In this document: piece by piece, positions 31,109-39,997 of the stretch | How the letters are laid out: every line of letters begins with the position of its first letter | How positions within the stretch are numbered: the stretch's first letter is position 1 | Source of the DNA: JAIBBD01 sp041390685 | GTDB lineage: Bacteria; Chloroflexota; Dehalococcoidia; UBA2979 | Reading direction: 5' to 3' | Assembly (NCBI GenBank): GCA_041390685.1 | Contig: JAWKPL010000001.1 | Coordinates: forward strand, 1,364,001-1,428,000 | Length of the DNA stretch: 64,000 nucleotides | Program-made: the position numbers and the translations under genes | The notes under the pieces: model-generated | Databases searched by the model: none | The model's input: only the letters and a program-made list of their open reading frames with translations | What the model was told of the DNA's origin: nothing

Positions 31109-33556
31109 ATGATGCGACAGGACCGATTCACCGAGCAGGCGCAGGCGGTGCTGCAGGCATCGCAGGAGATGGTGCGGCAGCAGCGGCACACACAGTGGGA
31201 CGTGGAGCACGTGCTGCTGGCGCTGGTGCAGACGCGCGACGGGCTCGCGAAGGACGTGCTGCAGAAGATGGGTGTGAACCCACAGGCAGTCGCCTCGCGG
31301 CTCGCGGGCTACCTCGACAAGTCGCCGAAGGCGGAGTTCGAGGTGGTGCAGATTTACACCACGCCTCGGATCGTGCGGATGCTCGAGGCGGCGAACGCCG
31401 AGGCGGAGCGGCTGCAGGACGAGTACGTGGGCGTGGAGCACCTGTTGATCGCCATCTCGGATGAGCGGGAGGGCGAGGCGGCGCGCGTCCTCAACGAGTT
31501 CCAGATCACGAAGGAGCGCATCTATAACGCGCTGCGACAGGTGCGCGGCAGCGCTCGTGTGTCCTCGCCGAACGCGGAGTCGCAGTACCAGGCGCTCGCG
31601 CGGTACTCGGTGGACCTGACGCAGCTGGCGCGCGACGGCAAGCTCGACCCCACGGTGGGCCGCGAGGACGAAGTCGCGCGGGTGATGCAGATCCTGAACC
31701 GCCGCACGAAGAACAACCCGGTGCTGATCGGCGAGGCGGGCGTCGGCAAGACGGCGATCGTCGAAGGCCTCGCGTCGCGCATCGTGCACGACGAGGTGCC
31801 GGAGCGGTTGCGCGGGAAGCGGGTGCTGGCCCTCGATGTCGGGCAGCTGGTCGCAGGCTCGAAGTTCCGCGGCGAGTTCGAGGAGCGGCTGCAGGCGGTC
31901 ATGCGCGAGGTGCGCGAGGCTGAGGGCGAAGTGCTGTTGTTCATCGACGAGATCCACCAGGTAGTGGGGGCGGGCGGCGCCGAGGGCGCCATCGACGCCT
32001 CGACGATGATGAAGCCGGCACTGGCGCGCGGCGAGTTGCACGTGATCGGCGCGACCACGCTCGAGGAGTACCGACGGTACATCGAGGCGGACCCCGCGCT
32101 CGAGCGGCGGTTCTCGCCCGTGTTCGTCGACGAGCCGAGCGTGGACGAGGCGATCGAGATTCTCCGCGGCCTGCGTCCGAAGTACGAGGAGCACCACGGG
32201 CTGCGCATCTCGGAAGAGGCTGTGGAGGCCTCGGTGCGGCTGTCCTCGCGCTACCTGACGGAGCGGAAGCTGCCTGACAAGGCGATCGACCTTATCGACG
32301 AGGCCGCGTCGAAGCACGTCATCGAAGCGGAGTCGAGTCCGCCGGAGGTGCGCGACCTGCGTGAGCGGCTGGCCGAAGCGCAGGAGCGCCTCGATGCGGC
32401 GGCGGCGCGCCAGGACTTCGAAGAGGCGGCGCGGATCAAGCAGCAGGTGCTGCAGGTCCAGTCGGAGTATGAGGAGCGGGCGCGGGAGTGGCGCACGGAG
32501 CGCGGCATCTCCGAAGAGGTTACGGCGCAGGACATTGCGGCGCTGATCGCGCAGATGACCGGCATTCCCGTTGACAAGATGCTCGAGGGCGAGGCAGAGA
32601 AGCTGCTGCACATGGAGGAAGGCCTGCACGGGCGGGTCGTCGGGCAGGACGCGGCTATCGTCGCGCTGTCGGACGCGATCCGGCGGGCGCGTGCGGGGCT
32701 GAAGGACCCGCGGCGTCCGATCGGATCCTTCATCTTCCTCGGGCCGACGGGCGTCGGGAAGACCGAGCTGGCGAAGGCGCTGGCGACGTACCTCTTCGAC
32801 GACGAGGACGCCATCGTGCGGCTCGACATGTCGGAGTACCAGGAGCGGCACACCGTGTCGCGGCTGGTGGGCGCTCCTCCGGGCTACGTCGGCTACGAGG
32901 AGGCAGGCGGCCTGACGGAGCAGGTGCGGCGGCGACCGTACCAGGTGATCCTCTTCGACGAGATCGAGAAGGCGCACCCGGATGTGTTCAACACGCTGCT
33001 GCAGATCCTCGAGGACGGGCGGCTGACCGACTCACACGGGCGGACCGCGGACTTCCGCAACACGGTGATCATCCTCACCTCGAACCTGGGGACGGGCGCC
33101 GCGGCGCACGGGCCGATGGGCTTCCAGGCGCGGGCGCGGAACGAGGCGGAACGCGACGCGCGACATCGGAACGTGGAGGACGCGCTGAAGCAGTCGTTCC
33201 GGCCCGAGTTCCTGAACCGCATCGACGAGATCATCGTGTTCGAGCCGCTGACGGAGACGGAGCTGGCGCAGGTCGCCGACCTGCTGCTGGACGAGGTGCG
33301 CGAGCGCCTCGACGAGCGGCAGGTGGACTTCGAGGTGACGGCGCGGGCTCGGGAGGCGCTGGTGAAAGAGGGCTACGACCCGGCCTTCGGAGCGCGCCCG
33401 CTGCGGCGCACCATCCAGCGCCGCGTCGAGAACCCGCTCGCGAAGCGGGTGCTTTCCGGCGAGTTCGGCGAGGGCGACCGGGTCCTGGTCGACCTCGATC
33501 AAGCGGGCGAGTACACCTTCGAGCGGGCGGAGTCGCGAGAGCCGGTGACGGTGTAG
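31109..33556 (+). CDS. clpC: ClpC/ClpB-type double-ring AAA+ unfoldase
   Basis: The 815-residue protein has an N-terminal double Clp_N repeat (1-145), then AAA domain 1 with Walker A GEAGVGKT (208-215) and Walker B LLFIDEIH (about 277-283), a short middle domain with a UVR-like EEAARIKQQV (438-447), and AAA domain 2 with GPTGVGKT (545-552) and VILFDEIEKAH. The short middle domain and a GPMGF loop after TSNLGTG (likely ClpP-docking) point to ClpC rather than the disaggregase ClpB, which has a long coiled M-domain. It would unfold proteins for ClpP, which is not in this window. GAGGTGA precedes the ATG. It follows dnaJ-hspR by 103 bp and may be read from the same promoter. Confidence 0.88.
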   Translation: MMRQDRFTEQAQAVLQASQEMVRQQRHTQWDVEHVLLALVQTRDGLAKDVLQKMGVNPQAVASRLAGYLDKSPKAEFEVVQIYTTPRIVRMLEAANAEAERLQDEYVGVEHLLIAISDEREGEAARVLNEFQITKERIYNALRQVRGSARVSSPNAESQYQALARYSVDLTQLARDGKLDPTVGREDEVARVMQILNRRTKNNPVLIGEAGVGKTAIVEGLASRIVHDEVPERLRGKRVLALDVGQLVAGSKFRGEFEERLQAVMREVREAEGEVLLFIDEIHQVVGAGGAEGAIDASTMMKPALARGELHVIGATTLEEYRRYIEADPALERRFSPVFVDEPSVDEAIEILRGLRPKYEEHHGLRISEEAVEASVRLSSRYLTERKLPDKAIDLIDEAASKHVIEAESSPPEVRDLRERLAEAQERLDAAAARQDFEEAARIKQQVLQVQSEYEERAREWRTERGISEEVTAQDIAALIAQMTGIPVDKMLEGEAEKLLHMEEGLHGRVVGQDAAIVALSDAIRRARAGLKDPRRPIGSFIFLGPTGVGKTELAKALATYLFDDEDAIVRLDMSEYQERHTVSRLVGAPPGYVGYEEAGGLTEQVRRRPYQVILFDEIEKAHPDVFNTLLQILEDGRLTDSHGRTADFRNTVIILTSNLGTGAAAHGPMGFQARARNEAERDARHRNVEDALKQSFRPEFLNRIDEIIVFEPLTETELAQVADLLLDEVRERLDERQVDFEVTARAREALVKEGYDPAFGARPLRRTIQRRVENPLAKRVLSGEFGEGDRVLVDLDQAGEYTFERAESREPVTV

Positions 33557-33580
33557 TCCTCGACAGGCTGTCGTTTGTAG

Positions 33581-33612
33581 CACGGAGCCCGGGCGAGAGC
33601 CCGGGCTTCGTG
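33581..33612. terminator. Long hairpin between convergent genes
   Basis: AGCCCGGGC (33586-33594) pairs with GCCCGGGCT (33599-33607) around GAGA. The stem is extended beyond a G/T mismatch by CACG/CGTG. It lies between the clpC stop and the stop of the LLM oxidoreductase. Confidence 0.75.
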
Positions 33613-33629
33613 GTGCCTGGGGGCGGAGA

Positions 33630-34583
33630 TCAGCTCCGTGAGGCGGCGGCGACCGCGCGGAACACCGCCGCGAGGTGGCCGGCCTGGCCGTCCGCGGGGG
33701 CGAGGGGCTGCGCCAGCACCTCGAGGCCGGCATCGACGCGGGTGCGGAGGGCGGCGGCGACCTCGTCCTCGGTGCCGGAGACGACGAGGTCGTCCAGCAG
33801 TGCGTCGCCGTACTCGCCGGCGGCGGCTACCTCGTGCCCGGCGAGGGCGAACATGCGCTGGTAGTTGGGCACCTGTCCGTACATCGCGAGTTGCTGGCGG
33901 GCGCGGGCGCGCGCCTCGGCGCGGTCGATGGTGATGGCGACGGGGACGTGGGCGACGATGGGCGGCGCCTCGCGGCCGGCGCGTTCGGCGCCGCGCTGGA
34001 CGGCGGGGAGCGCGACGCCGGTGAGGTAGCCGAGCGGGCACATCCACGAAATGGCGCCGTCGGCGAACGCGCCGCACATCTCATAGGCGCCGGGCTGCAC
34101 GGCCGAGCCCATCACGGGCGCCTCGAAGGGGGCGCCGGCGAGGCGGGCGCGGACCTGCACGAGCTCGCCCTGGTAGTCGACCTGGCCGTCGCGCAGCAGG
34201 GTGCGGATGGCGGTGATGTACTCGCGAAGCTGCGTGAGCGGCTTGCGGTGCTCGATGCCGTACTGACGCGCGGCCATCGGCGGCGTGGTGGGGCCGAGGC
34301 CGAGGCGGATGCGTCCTGGAGCGAGCTGCGCGAGCGCCGCCACCTCCTGCGCGTAGGTCAGGGGGCGCTTCGCCCACGTGTGCACGATCGACGTGCCGAG
34401 CACGATGCGTTCGGTGCGGACGAGGGCCGCGGCGAACGTGACGAGTGGGTCGCTGCCGCCCGCGCCGCCCATCGTGGACCATGCGGCTTCGACGCCGGCC
34501 TGCTCGGCCTGCACGATCTGGTCGACCGCGTCTCGCGCGTCGCGCCCCTGGATGGCGACGCCCACCAGCAGCTTCCCGGCCAT
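33630..34583 (-). CDS. LLM-class (luciferase-like, probably F420-dependent) oxidoreductase
   Basis: This 317-residue TIM-barrel protein carries the luciferase-like monooxygenase pattern: EQAGVEAAWSTMGGAGGSDPL near the N-terminus, RIVLGTSIVHTWAKRPLTYAQEVAAL, APGRIRLGLGPTTPP, and REYITAIRTLLRDGQVDYQGE. These features are common to F420-dependent LLM enzymes of Actinobacteria and Chloroflexota; a flavin-dependent reaction cannot be ruled out. Substrate unknown. GAGGAGGG lies upstream of the ATG, and a TATACT -10 is about 30 nt upstream. It is divergent from the TAP-like hydrolase gene. Confidence 0.87.
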   Translation of the reverse strand: MAGKLLVGVAIQGRDARDAVDQIVQAEQAGVEAAWSTMGGAGGSDPLVTFAAALVRTERIVLGTSIVHTWAKRPLTYAQEVAALAQLAPGRIRLGLGPTTPPMAARQYGIEHRKPLTQLREYITAIRTLLRDGQVDYQGELVQVRARLAGAPFEAPVMGSAVQPGAYEMCGAFADGAISWMCPLGYLTGVALPAVQRGAERAGREAPPIVAHVPVAITIDRAEARARARQQLAMYGQVPNYQRMFALAGHEVAAAGEYGDALLDDLVVSGTEDEVAAALRTRVDAGLEVLAQPLAPADGQAGHLAAVFRAVAAASRS

Positions 34584-34611
34584 CGATGTCCCTCCTCACC
34601 TCGTGACGGGC

Positions 34612-34617
34612 AGTATA
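34612..34617 (-). promoter_or_regulatory. -10 box (TATACT) of the LLM oxidoreductase gene
   Basis: On the minus strand TATACT lies 29 nt before the ATG at 34583 in otherwise GC-rich DNA. No -35 element is clear. Confidence 0.45.
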
Positions 34618-34656
34618 GGAGGAGCGGACGCGAAGCCCGAGCCGTATCGTGGATCG

Positions 34657-36363
34657 GTGCGCATCACCCCTCGCGACCTCGCACTCGTCACGCTCCTCCT
34701 CATCGCGTGCGCGGCGGCGTTCCTCGCGGGCGGCGTTCCGAGCCCGCCTCGGACGGTCGAGGCGCAGCAACCTGTCCTGGCGTGGAGCGGCTGCGGCAGG
34801 CAGTTCGAGTGCGCGACGCTGGCGGTGCCGGTCGACTACGAGCAGCCGACAGGGCGGCAGATCGAGGTGCGGCTGATCCGGCTGCCCGCGCGCGAACCCT
34901 CGGCGCGGATCGGGGCGTTGCTGTCGAACCCCGGCGGGCCGGGCGGGTCCGGGATCGAGTTCATGCGCTCGTGGTCGCGGATCGTGGACGGGGACATCCG
35001 CGACCGCTTCGACCTCGTCTCGTTTGACCCTCGAGGTGTGGGGGAGAGCAGCCCGCTGCTGTGTCACGACAACGCCCGGGAGCTGATCGGCCTCGACCCG
35101 GTGCCGTCCACCGCGGACGAGTGGGCGGAGGTGCGTCGCGTCATCCGCGAGTTCGCGGAGCTGTGCGCGGAGCGGGGCGGCGAGGTGCTGCCCTTCCTCG
35201 GATCGCTGGACGTGGCGCGGGACATGGACCGCATCCGCGAGGCGCTGGGCGAGGAGCGGATCACGTACGTGGGCTACTCGTACGGGACGGTGCTGGGGGC
35301 GTTGTACGCGGAGCTGTTTCCGGAGCGTCTGCGCGCGGCGGTCCTCGATGGGCCGGTCGACCTCTCGCTCTCGCCGGACGAGCTGAACGTGACGCAGGCG
35401 GCGGGCTTCGAGCGCGCCCTGCAGCACTTCATCGCGGACTGCCTGGAGCGGGACTGCGCACTGGCGCGCGACGGCGACCCCGTCTCGGCGCTCGCGGAGA
35501 TGGTGGAGCGCGCGCGGGAGGCGCCGATCCCCTCGGCGGATGCGGACCGACCGGCCGGGCCGGGCGAAGCGTTCCTTGCCATCGTGGCGTCGATGTACCG
35601 GGAGGCGTTCTGGCCGTCGCTCGTGCAGGCAGTGGAGGCCGGTCTGGACGGTGACGGGACGTGGCTCGTGCAGCTGGCCGACCGGCTGTGGGGGCGGCGG
35701 GGCGACGAATACAACAACTCGATCGAAATGAACACGGCGGTGAACTGCCTCGACTACGAGTACTCGCGCGACCCGGCGCATTACGAGGAAGCGGGGCGCG
35801 AGGCCGAGCAGGTGTCGCCGACGTTCGGGGCGGCGTTCGGGGCGACCGGACTGGCATGCGCATACTGGGCGGCGCCCTCGAAGCCGATCGGCGCACCGGA
35901 CGCGCCGGGCGCGCCGCCACTGCTGGTCGTGGGGACGACGGGCGACCCTGCGACGCCGTTCGAGTGGGCGCTGGCGATGCGCCGCGACCTCGTGACGTCG
36001 ACGCTGCTCACGTTCGAAGGCGAGGGGCACACCGCATACGCCTCGGGCAGCCGTTGCGTGGACGACGTCGTGAACGCGTATCTCCTCGACCTCGCCCTGC
36101 CCGAGGACGGCGCGATCTGCGGGCTCGAGGCGTCGCCGCGCGCGCCCGCCACGCCACCCGCTGACGCCTTTCCAGCGAAGGGCACGCTCGCCACGCCGGC
36201 CGCCACGGCGGCTGGGCCTGACGCCTCGGCAGCACCGCCTGACGGCGAAGAGGCGTCGACATCGATGGTGTGGGTGTCGACGGCAGTGCTCGGCAGCCTG
36301 GTGCTGGCGGGAGTGACGGCCGGGCTGTTGATGCTGCGGCGGCGGGGGGACGGGACAGCCTGA
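34657..36363 (+). CDS. Secreted, membrane-anchored alpha/beta hydrolase (TAP-like peptidase)
   Basis: The 568-residue precursor has a signal peptide (DLALVTLLLIACAAAFLAGG) and an alpha/beta hydrolase of the tripeptidyl-aminopeptidase (SlpD/E-like) group. It shows NPGGPGGSG (oxyanion region), FDPRGVGESS, nucleophile Ser208 in GYSYGTVLGA, then the TAP C-terminal part with VGTTGDPATPFEWA (Asp) and GEGHTAYASGSRCVD (His). An Ala/Pro-rich linker leads to a C-terminal membrane helix (WVSTAVLGSLVLAGVTAGLLML) and a short basic tail, so the enzyme probably stays anchored facing outward. It likely releases short peptides from N-termini of extracellular substrates. GTG start at 34657; the M16 peptidase follows 95 bp later. 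Confidence 0.88.
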   Translation: MRITPRDLALVTLLLIACAAAFLAGGVPSPPRTVEAQQPVLAWSGCGRQFECATLAVPVDYEQPTGRQIEVRLIRLPAREPSARIGALLSNPGGPGGSGIEFMRSWSRIVDGDIRDRFDLVSFDPRGVGESSPLLCHDNARELIGLDPVPSTADEWAEVRRVIREFAELCAERGGEVLPFLGSLDVARDMDRIREALGEERITYVGYSYGTVLGALYAELFPERLRAAVLDGPVDLSLSPDELNVTQAAGFERALQHFIADCLERDCALARDGDPVSALAEMVERAREAPIPSADADRPAGPGEAFLAIVASMYREAFWPSLVQAVEAGLDGDGTWLVQLADRLWGRRGDEYNNSIEMNTAVNCLDYEYSRDPAHYEEAGREAEQVSPTFGAAFGATGLACAYWAAPSKPIGAPDAPGAPPLLVVGTTGDPATPFEWALAMRRDLVTSTLLTFEGEGHTAYASGSRCVDDVVNAYLLDLALPEDGAICGLEASPRAPATPPADAFPAKGTLATPAATAAGPDASAAPPDGEEASTSMVWVSTAVLGSLVLAGVTAGLLMLRRRGDGTA

Positions 36364-36458
36364 CACGCCCGGCGCTTCCCGGCCGTACCGCCGGACCGCG
36401 TTTGCTCTCGCTTCGGGGCGCTCCTACGATCCGGGGATACCAGGACGAAAGGGCTGCC

Positions 36459-37727
36459 GTGCCGAACCTCGTGACGCTCGACAACGGTCTGCGCGTGTTG
36501 TTGATCCCGGTGCCGCATGCGCGCTCGGTGTCGCTCTCGGCGTACGTCGCGGCGGGCTCCCGCTTCGAGGCGCAGCCCGCTGACGCGGGGCTGTCCCACT
36601 TCGTCGAGCACCTGTGCTTCAAGGGCACGGAACGGCGCCCGCGCCCGCAGGACATCGCCGGTGAGATCGACGCCCTGGGCGGGTCGATGAATGCCGCCAC
36701 CGACCGCGAGTACACCGTGTATTACGCCAAGGTCATCCCCGACCACGGGGAGCAGATGCTCGACGTGCTGGGGGATGTGCTGCGCAACTCGCTGTTTGTG
36801 CCGGGCGAGATCGAGCGTGAACGCGGCGTGATCATCGAGGAGCTGGCGGCCGTCGAGGACTCGCCCGACGAGCTGGCGGGGGTGCTCCTCGACCAGTTGC
36901 TGTGGCCGGGGCAGCCGCACGGCCGTGACATCGCCGGCAGCCAGGAGTCGGTCGCCGCGATCAGCCAGCAGCGGCTGGTCGAGTACTACCGCACGCAGTA
37001 CGTGCCGAACGCGACGGTGGTCTCGATCGCGGGGGCGATTGATGAGGAGCGCACGCTCGACCTCGTGCGGGGGCAGCTCGGTGGCTGGGCTGCCGGGCGC
37101 CCGGACGACTGGACGCGCAACGTGCACGTGCACGGCGCTCAGGCGCGGGTGCTGGAGAAGGACACAGAGCAGGCGCACCTGACGCTGGGGCTGCTCTCCG
37201 CCAGCGCCACCGATCCGCGGCGGTACCCGCTGACGCTGTTGTCGATCATCGTGGGGGAGGGGATGTCGTCGCGGCTGTTCATGCGGCTGCGCGAAGAGCT
37301 GGGGCTCTGCTACGACATCCACACGTCGCTGACGCAGTTGCTCGACACGGGGTCGTTTGGCGTCTACGCGGGGGTCGACCCCGACAACGCCATCGAGGCG
37401 GTGCGCGAGATCGCCTCGGAGTTGCGGCGGGCGCGTGAGCCGGTGTCGGCGGCCGAGTTCGAGCGCGCGAAGTCCCTCGTGCGCTCGCGCATCGAGTTGT
37501 CGATGGAGGACACGCGCGCCGTGTCCGCGTGGTACGGGGGGCGCGCGTCGCGCGGGTTGCCTCTCGAGACGCCCGAGGAGGTGATGGCGCACTTCCAGGC
37601 AGTCACCATCGACGAGGTGACGGAGGTGGCGTGCTCGATGCTGCGGGACGAGCACCTGCGCCTGGCGGCGGTGGGGCCATTCGAGAGCGTCGACCCGCTG
37701 TTCGAGGTGGCGAGCCTCGGTGCCTGA
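36459..37727 (+). CDS. M16 family zinc metallopeptidase (processing-protease-like)
   Basis: At 422 residues it is a single-chain M16B peptidase. The inverted zinc motif HFVEH is at residues 47-51 (HxxEH), with the distal glutamate in the ERERGVIIEELAAVED region, and the second half contains the R/Y-type LREELGLCYDIHTSLTQLLD. There is no signal peptide, so it acts in the cytoplasm, probably on peptides. GTG at 36459 begins the conserved VPNLVTLDNGLRVLL. The downstream gene starts within its last codons. Pairs of active and inactive M16 genes are common elsewhere; only one copy is seen here. Confidence 0.9.
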   Translation: MPNLVTLDNGLRVLLIPVPHARSVSLSAYVAAGSRFEAQPADAGLSHFVEHLCFKGTERRPRPQDIAGEIDALGGSMNAATDREYTVYYAKVIPDHGEQMLDVLGDVLRNSLFVPGEIERERGVIIEELAAVEDSPDELAGVLLDQLLWPGQPHGRDIAGSQESVAAISQQRLVEYYRTQYVPNATVVSIAGAIDEERTLDLVRGQLGGWAAGRPDDWTRNVHVHGAQARVLEKDTEQAHLTLGLLSASATDPRRYPLTLLSIIVGEGMSSRLFMRLREELGLCYDIHTSLTQLLDTGSFGVYAGVDPDNAIEAVREIASELRRAREPVSAAEFERAKSLVRSRIELSMEDTRAVSAWYGGRASRGLPLETPEEVMAHFQAVTIDEVTEVACSMLRDEHLRLAAVGPFESVDPLFEVASLGA

Positions 37728-38223
37728 GGAGCTGACCGAGTTCCCGCCCGTGAGCCGGACCGGCGACGAGGCGGTCGCCGCGCTCCTCGCGCGGCCGGTG
37801 CACCCCGATGTCGAGCGGCTGCTCGTCGTGGCGCGGCTGGCGCCGCGGGGGGGCGAGACGCCGCGCTTCCTGTTCGTGCGGTGGCCGGACTGGCCTCACC
37901 CGGCGTTGCTGGCGATTGACCCTCCGGGGCCGACCGACAGCATCGAGGACGCCGTGGGCGCTCTTCTCGAAGCTCGGCTGCGCGTCGCAGTCATCGGGGC
38001 GGTGCGGCTGTCGTCGACGCGGGTGCCGGTGCGGATGCCGCTGCGCCGTTACGGGACGACGGGCACCGGCTGGCTGCGCGCGGCGCTCGTCGATGTTGAG
38101 GGCGAACCCGAGCCCGACGCGCTCCTCGATGGGTTCGAGGCCCTGACGCTGGAGGAGGCGCTGGCGGCGCTGCCAACGGACGTGGAGCGCGCGGTGCTGC
38201 GTGAGGCGGCGGCGCTGGGGTAG
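37720..38223 (+). CDS. Unknown protein overlapping the M16 gene, 167 aa
   Basis: It begins at a GTG that overlaps the M16 peptidase stop by 8 nt, so translation is coupled. The product is soluble and mixed alpha/beta (RLLVVARLAPRGGETPRFLFVRWPDWPHPALLAIDPPG, DAVGALLEARLRVAVIGAVRLSSTRVPVRM). The way hydrophobic strands alternate with charged loops recalls a NUDIX-like fold, but no NUDIX box is present. Function not recognised; a role related to the peptidase is suggested only by the overlap. Confidence 0.65.
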   Translation: MPEELTEFPPVSRTGDEAVAALLARPVHPDVERLLVVARLAPRGGETPRFLFVRWPDWPHPALLAIDPPGPTDSIEDAVGALLEARLRVAVIGAVRLSSTRVPVRMPLRRYGTTGTGWLRAALVDVEGEPEPDALLDGFEALTLEEALAALPTDVERAVLREAAALG

Positions 38224-38329
38224 GCTCAGCGGCTCACGATTGTCGGGCGTTCCGTTCGCAGCGCGTTGATTCGGACCCAGATAGGCGCGGACTGACCGCC
38301 GCGTTCGAGGCGGGCGAGTAGCCGCTCGC

Positions 38330-38743
38330 CTACGCAGGCTCGAAGCGGTAGAGCGTGACCTCCGGTGTCACGTCCTCGAAGCGGAGGCGCACGGGCATGC
38401 CGACCTCGACGGCTTCGAGGTCGCAGCCGACGAGCTTGGACATGACCCGGACGCCTTCGTCGAGGTCGACCAGCGCGATGACGTAGGGGCCGTCCTTGAG
38501 GAAGACGGGGGCGGCGCCGCGATGAACGATCGTGTACGAGTAGACCGTGCCGTTGCCGCTGACCTCCACGTCGCGGGAGGCTTCGGCGAGGCAGTGCGAG
38601 CAAACGGGCTTCGGGGGGAAGCGCGGAGTGTCGCAGTCGTCACAGCGCTGGATGACGAAGCGGTGCTCGCGGAGGGCATCCCAGAACGGCGCGCTCCAGG
38701 TGGTGCGGTAGGGCAGGGGCTTCGCGTAGGCGTCGGTGGTCAC
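38330..38743 (-). CDS. DUF35 Zn-ribbon/OB-fold protein, thiolase partner
   Basis: This 137-residue protein has a rubredoxin-like zinc ribbon (CDDCDTPRFPPKPVCSHC) after an N-terminal helix, then an OB-fold (VEVSGNGTVYSYTIVHRGAAP, PYVIALVDLDEGVRVMSKLVG). DUF35 proteins form complexes with SCP2-type thiolases or HMG-CoA synthase and help bind acyl-CoA substrates. The GTG start overlaps the thiolase stop (GTGA), so the two are coupled. The partner relationship follows from the family and from gene order. Confidence 0.88.
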   Translation of the reverse strand: MTTDAYAKPLPYRTTWSAPFWDALREHRFVIQRCDDCDTPRFPPKPVCSHCLAEASRDVEVSGNGTVYSYTIVHRGAAPVFLKDGPYVIALVDLDEGVRVMSKLVGCDLEAVEVGMPVRLRFEDVTPEVTLYRFEPA

Positions 38744-39915
38744 GGGCGTTCCCTTCCGAGGATCGCGGTGTACGAGGCCTGCATCGCGCCACCGGTGCCT
38801 CGCAGGAGCGCGAAGCGGGCGTCGGCGACCTGGCGCTGGCCGGCGTCGTGGCGGAGCTGGGTGACGGCCTCGATGACCGTGAAGATGCCGCAGCCACCGG
38901 CATGGCTGTGCGAGAGGTATCCGCCATCGGTGTTGGTCGGCAGGCGGCCGCCCACCTGCAGCGCGCCGCCCTCGACGAACGGGCCGCCCTCGCCTTTCTT
39001 GCAGAAGCCGGCGTCCTCCAGCTCGAGGATGACGTTGATGGTGAAGTGGTCGCTGATGCCCGCGAGATCGATGTCGTCGTGGGTGAGCCCGGCCATTGCG
39101 AGGGCCTGCGCGGCCGAGCCGTTCGTGTCGAAGCTCGTGAGCGAGCGCTGGTAGTGGCGGTCGTGGAAGGGGTAGTTCTCGCCGGAGCCGAGCCAGTAGA
39201 CGGGCGGCCGAGGCAGGTCGCGCGCGCGCTCGGCGCTGGTCACGACGACGGCGCCGCCGCCGTTGTTCACCAGGCAGCAGTCGTAGAGGTGCAGGGGGTC
39301 GGCGATCATCCTCGATGAGAGGACGTCATCGATGGTGATCGGGCCGCGGGAGCCCATGACGGACTCGGGTGTCATCGTGGCGTGGTGCCTCGCGGCGACG
39401 GCGACCTCGGCGAGGTGCTCGGGCTTCGTACCGAACTCGTGCATGTGGCGTCGCGCCATCAATGCGTAGTCGGCGGCGCGCGTCGTCCCCCAGGGGTATT
39501 CGAACTCGGTGCCGCCGAACGCCTGGCGCGCGGGCGCCGCGTCGCCTCCGGCCGGCGGCACGTCAGGCGCGCCCGAGGAGGTCGCCACGAGGACGACCGA
39601 GGCGCGTCCCTCGCGGATGGCGGAAGCGGCGAGCGCGATGCCCGCGCCGCCGGACGACGCCCCGACGCGGGCCTCGGCGTAGAAGCGAAGGGCCCTGCCG
39701 AACACGTCGGCGTACGCGCCGTGTGGGTTGCCCATCGCGCCCGGGCCGGGGCCGGCGCCGATGAGTCCGTCGACATCGGCGGGCGTCAGTCCGGCGTCGG
39801 CGAGCGCTCCTCGGGCCGCCTCGATGTAGAGGCTGGAGGCGGTGCGCTCGGGGAGCGCGCCCTGCTCAGTGACATACGTGCCGACGATGGCGGCGCCGGC
39901 GCTGGCTGGCGACAT
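38740..39915 (-). CDS. SCP2-type thiolase / acetyl-CoA acetyltransferase-like
   Basis: The 391-residue protein has the lipid-transfer thiolase fold: IEAARGALADAGLTPADVDGLIG, ASSGGAGIALAASAIREGRASVVLV, NNGGGAVVVTSAERA and GGYLSHSHAGGCGIFTVIEAVTQLR near the C-terminus. The classic nucleophilic Cys of the degradative thiolases (CxSG) is replaced by ASSGGAG around residue 90, as in many SCP2-type members. These proteins may act as retro-aldolases or acyl transferases with DUF35. It is coupled to the DUF35 gene; a -10-like TATGCT lies about 46 nt before the start. Confidence 0.85.
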   Translation of the reverse strand: MSPASAGAAIVGTYVTEQGALPERTASSLYIEAARGALADAGLTPADVDGLIGAGPGPGAMGNPHGAYADVFGRALRFYAEARVGASSGGAGIALAASAIREGRASVVLVATSSGAPDVPPAGGDAAPARQAFGGTEFEYPWGTTRAADYALMARRHMHEFGTKPEHLAEVAVAARHHATMTPESVMGSRGPITIDDVLSSRMIADPLHLYDCCLVNNGGGAVVVTSAERARDLPRPPVYWLGSGENYPFHDRHYQRSLTSFDTNGSAAQALAMAGLTHDDIDLAGISDHFTINVILELEDAGFCKKGEGGPFVEGGALQVGGRLPTNTDGGYLSHSHAGGCGIFTVIEAVTQLRHDAGQRQVADARFALLRGTGGAMQASYTAILGRERP

Positions 39916-39997
39916 GGGGCTCTCCGCTCGCTGCGTGCGTCTATTTGATGTTCGCGGGCCAGCATACCTGTCGCGTGCGCGGCACGTGCAGCACCGC

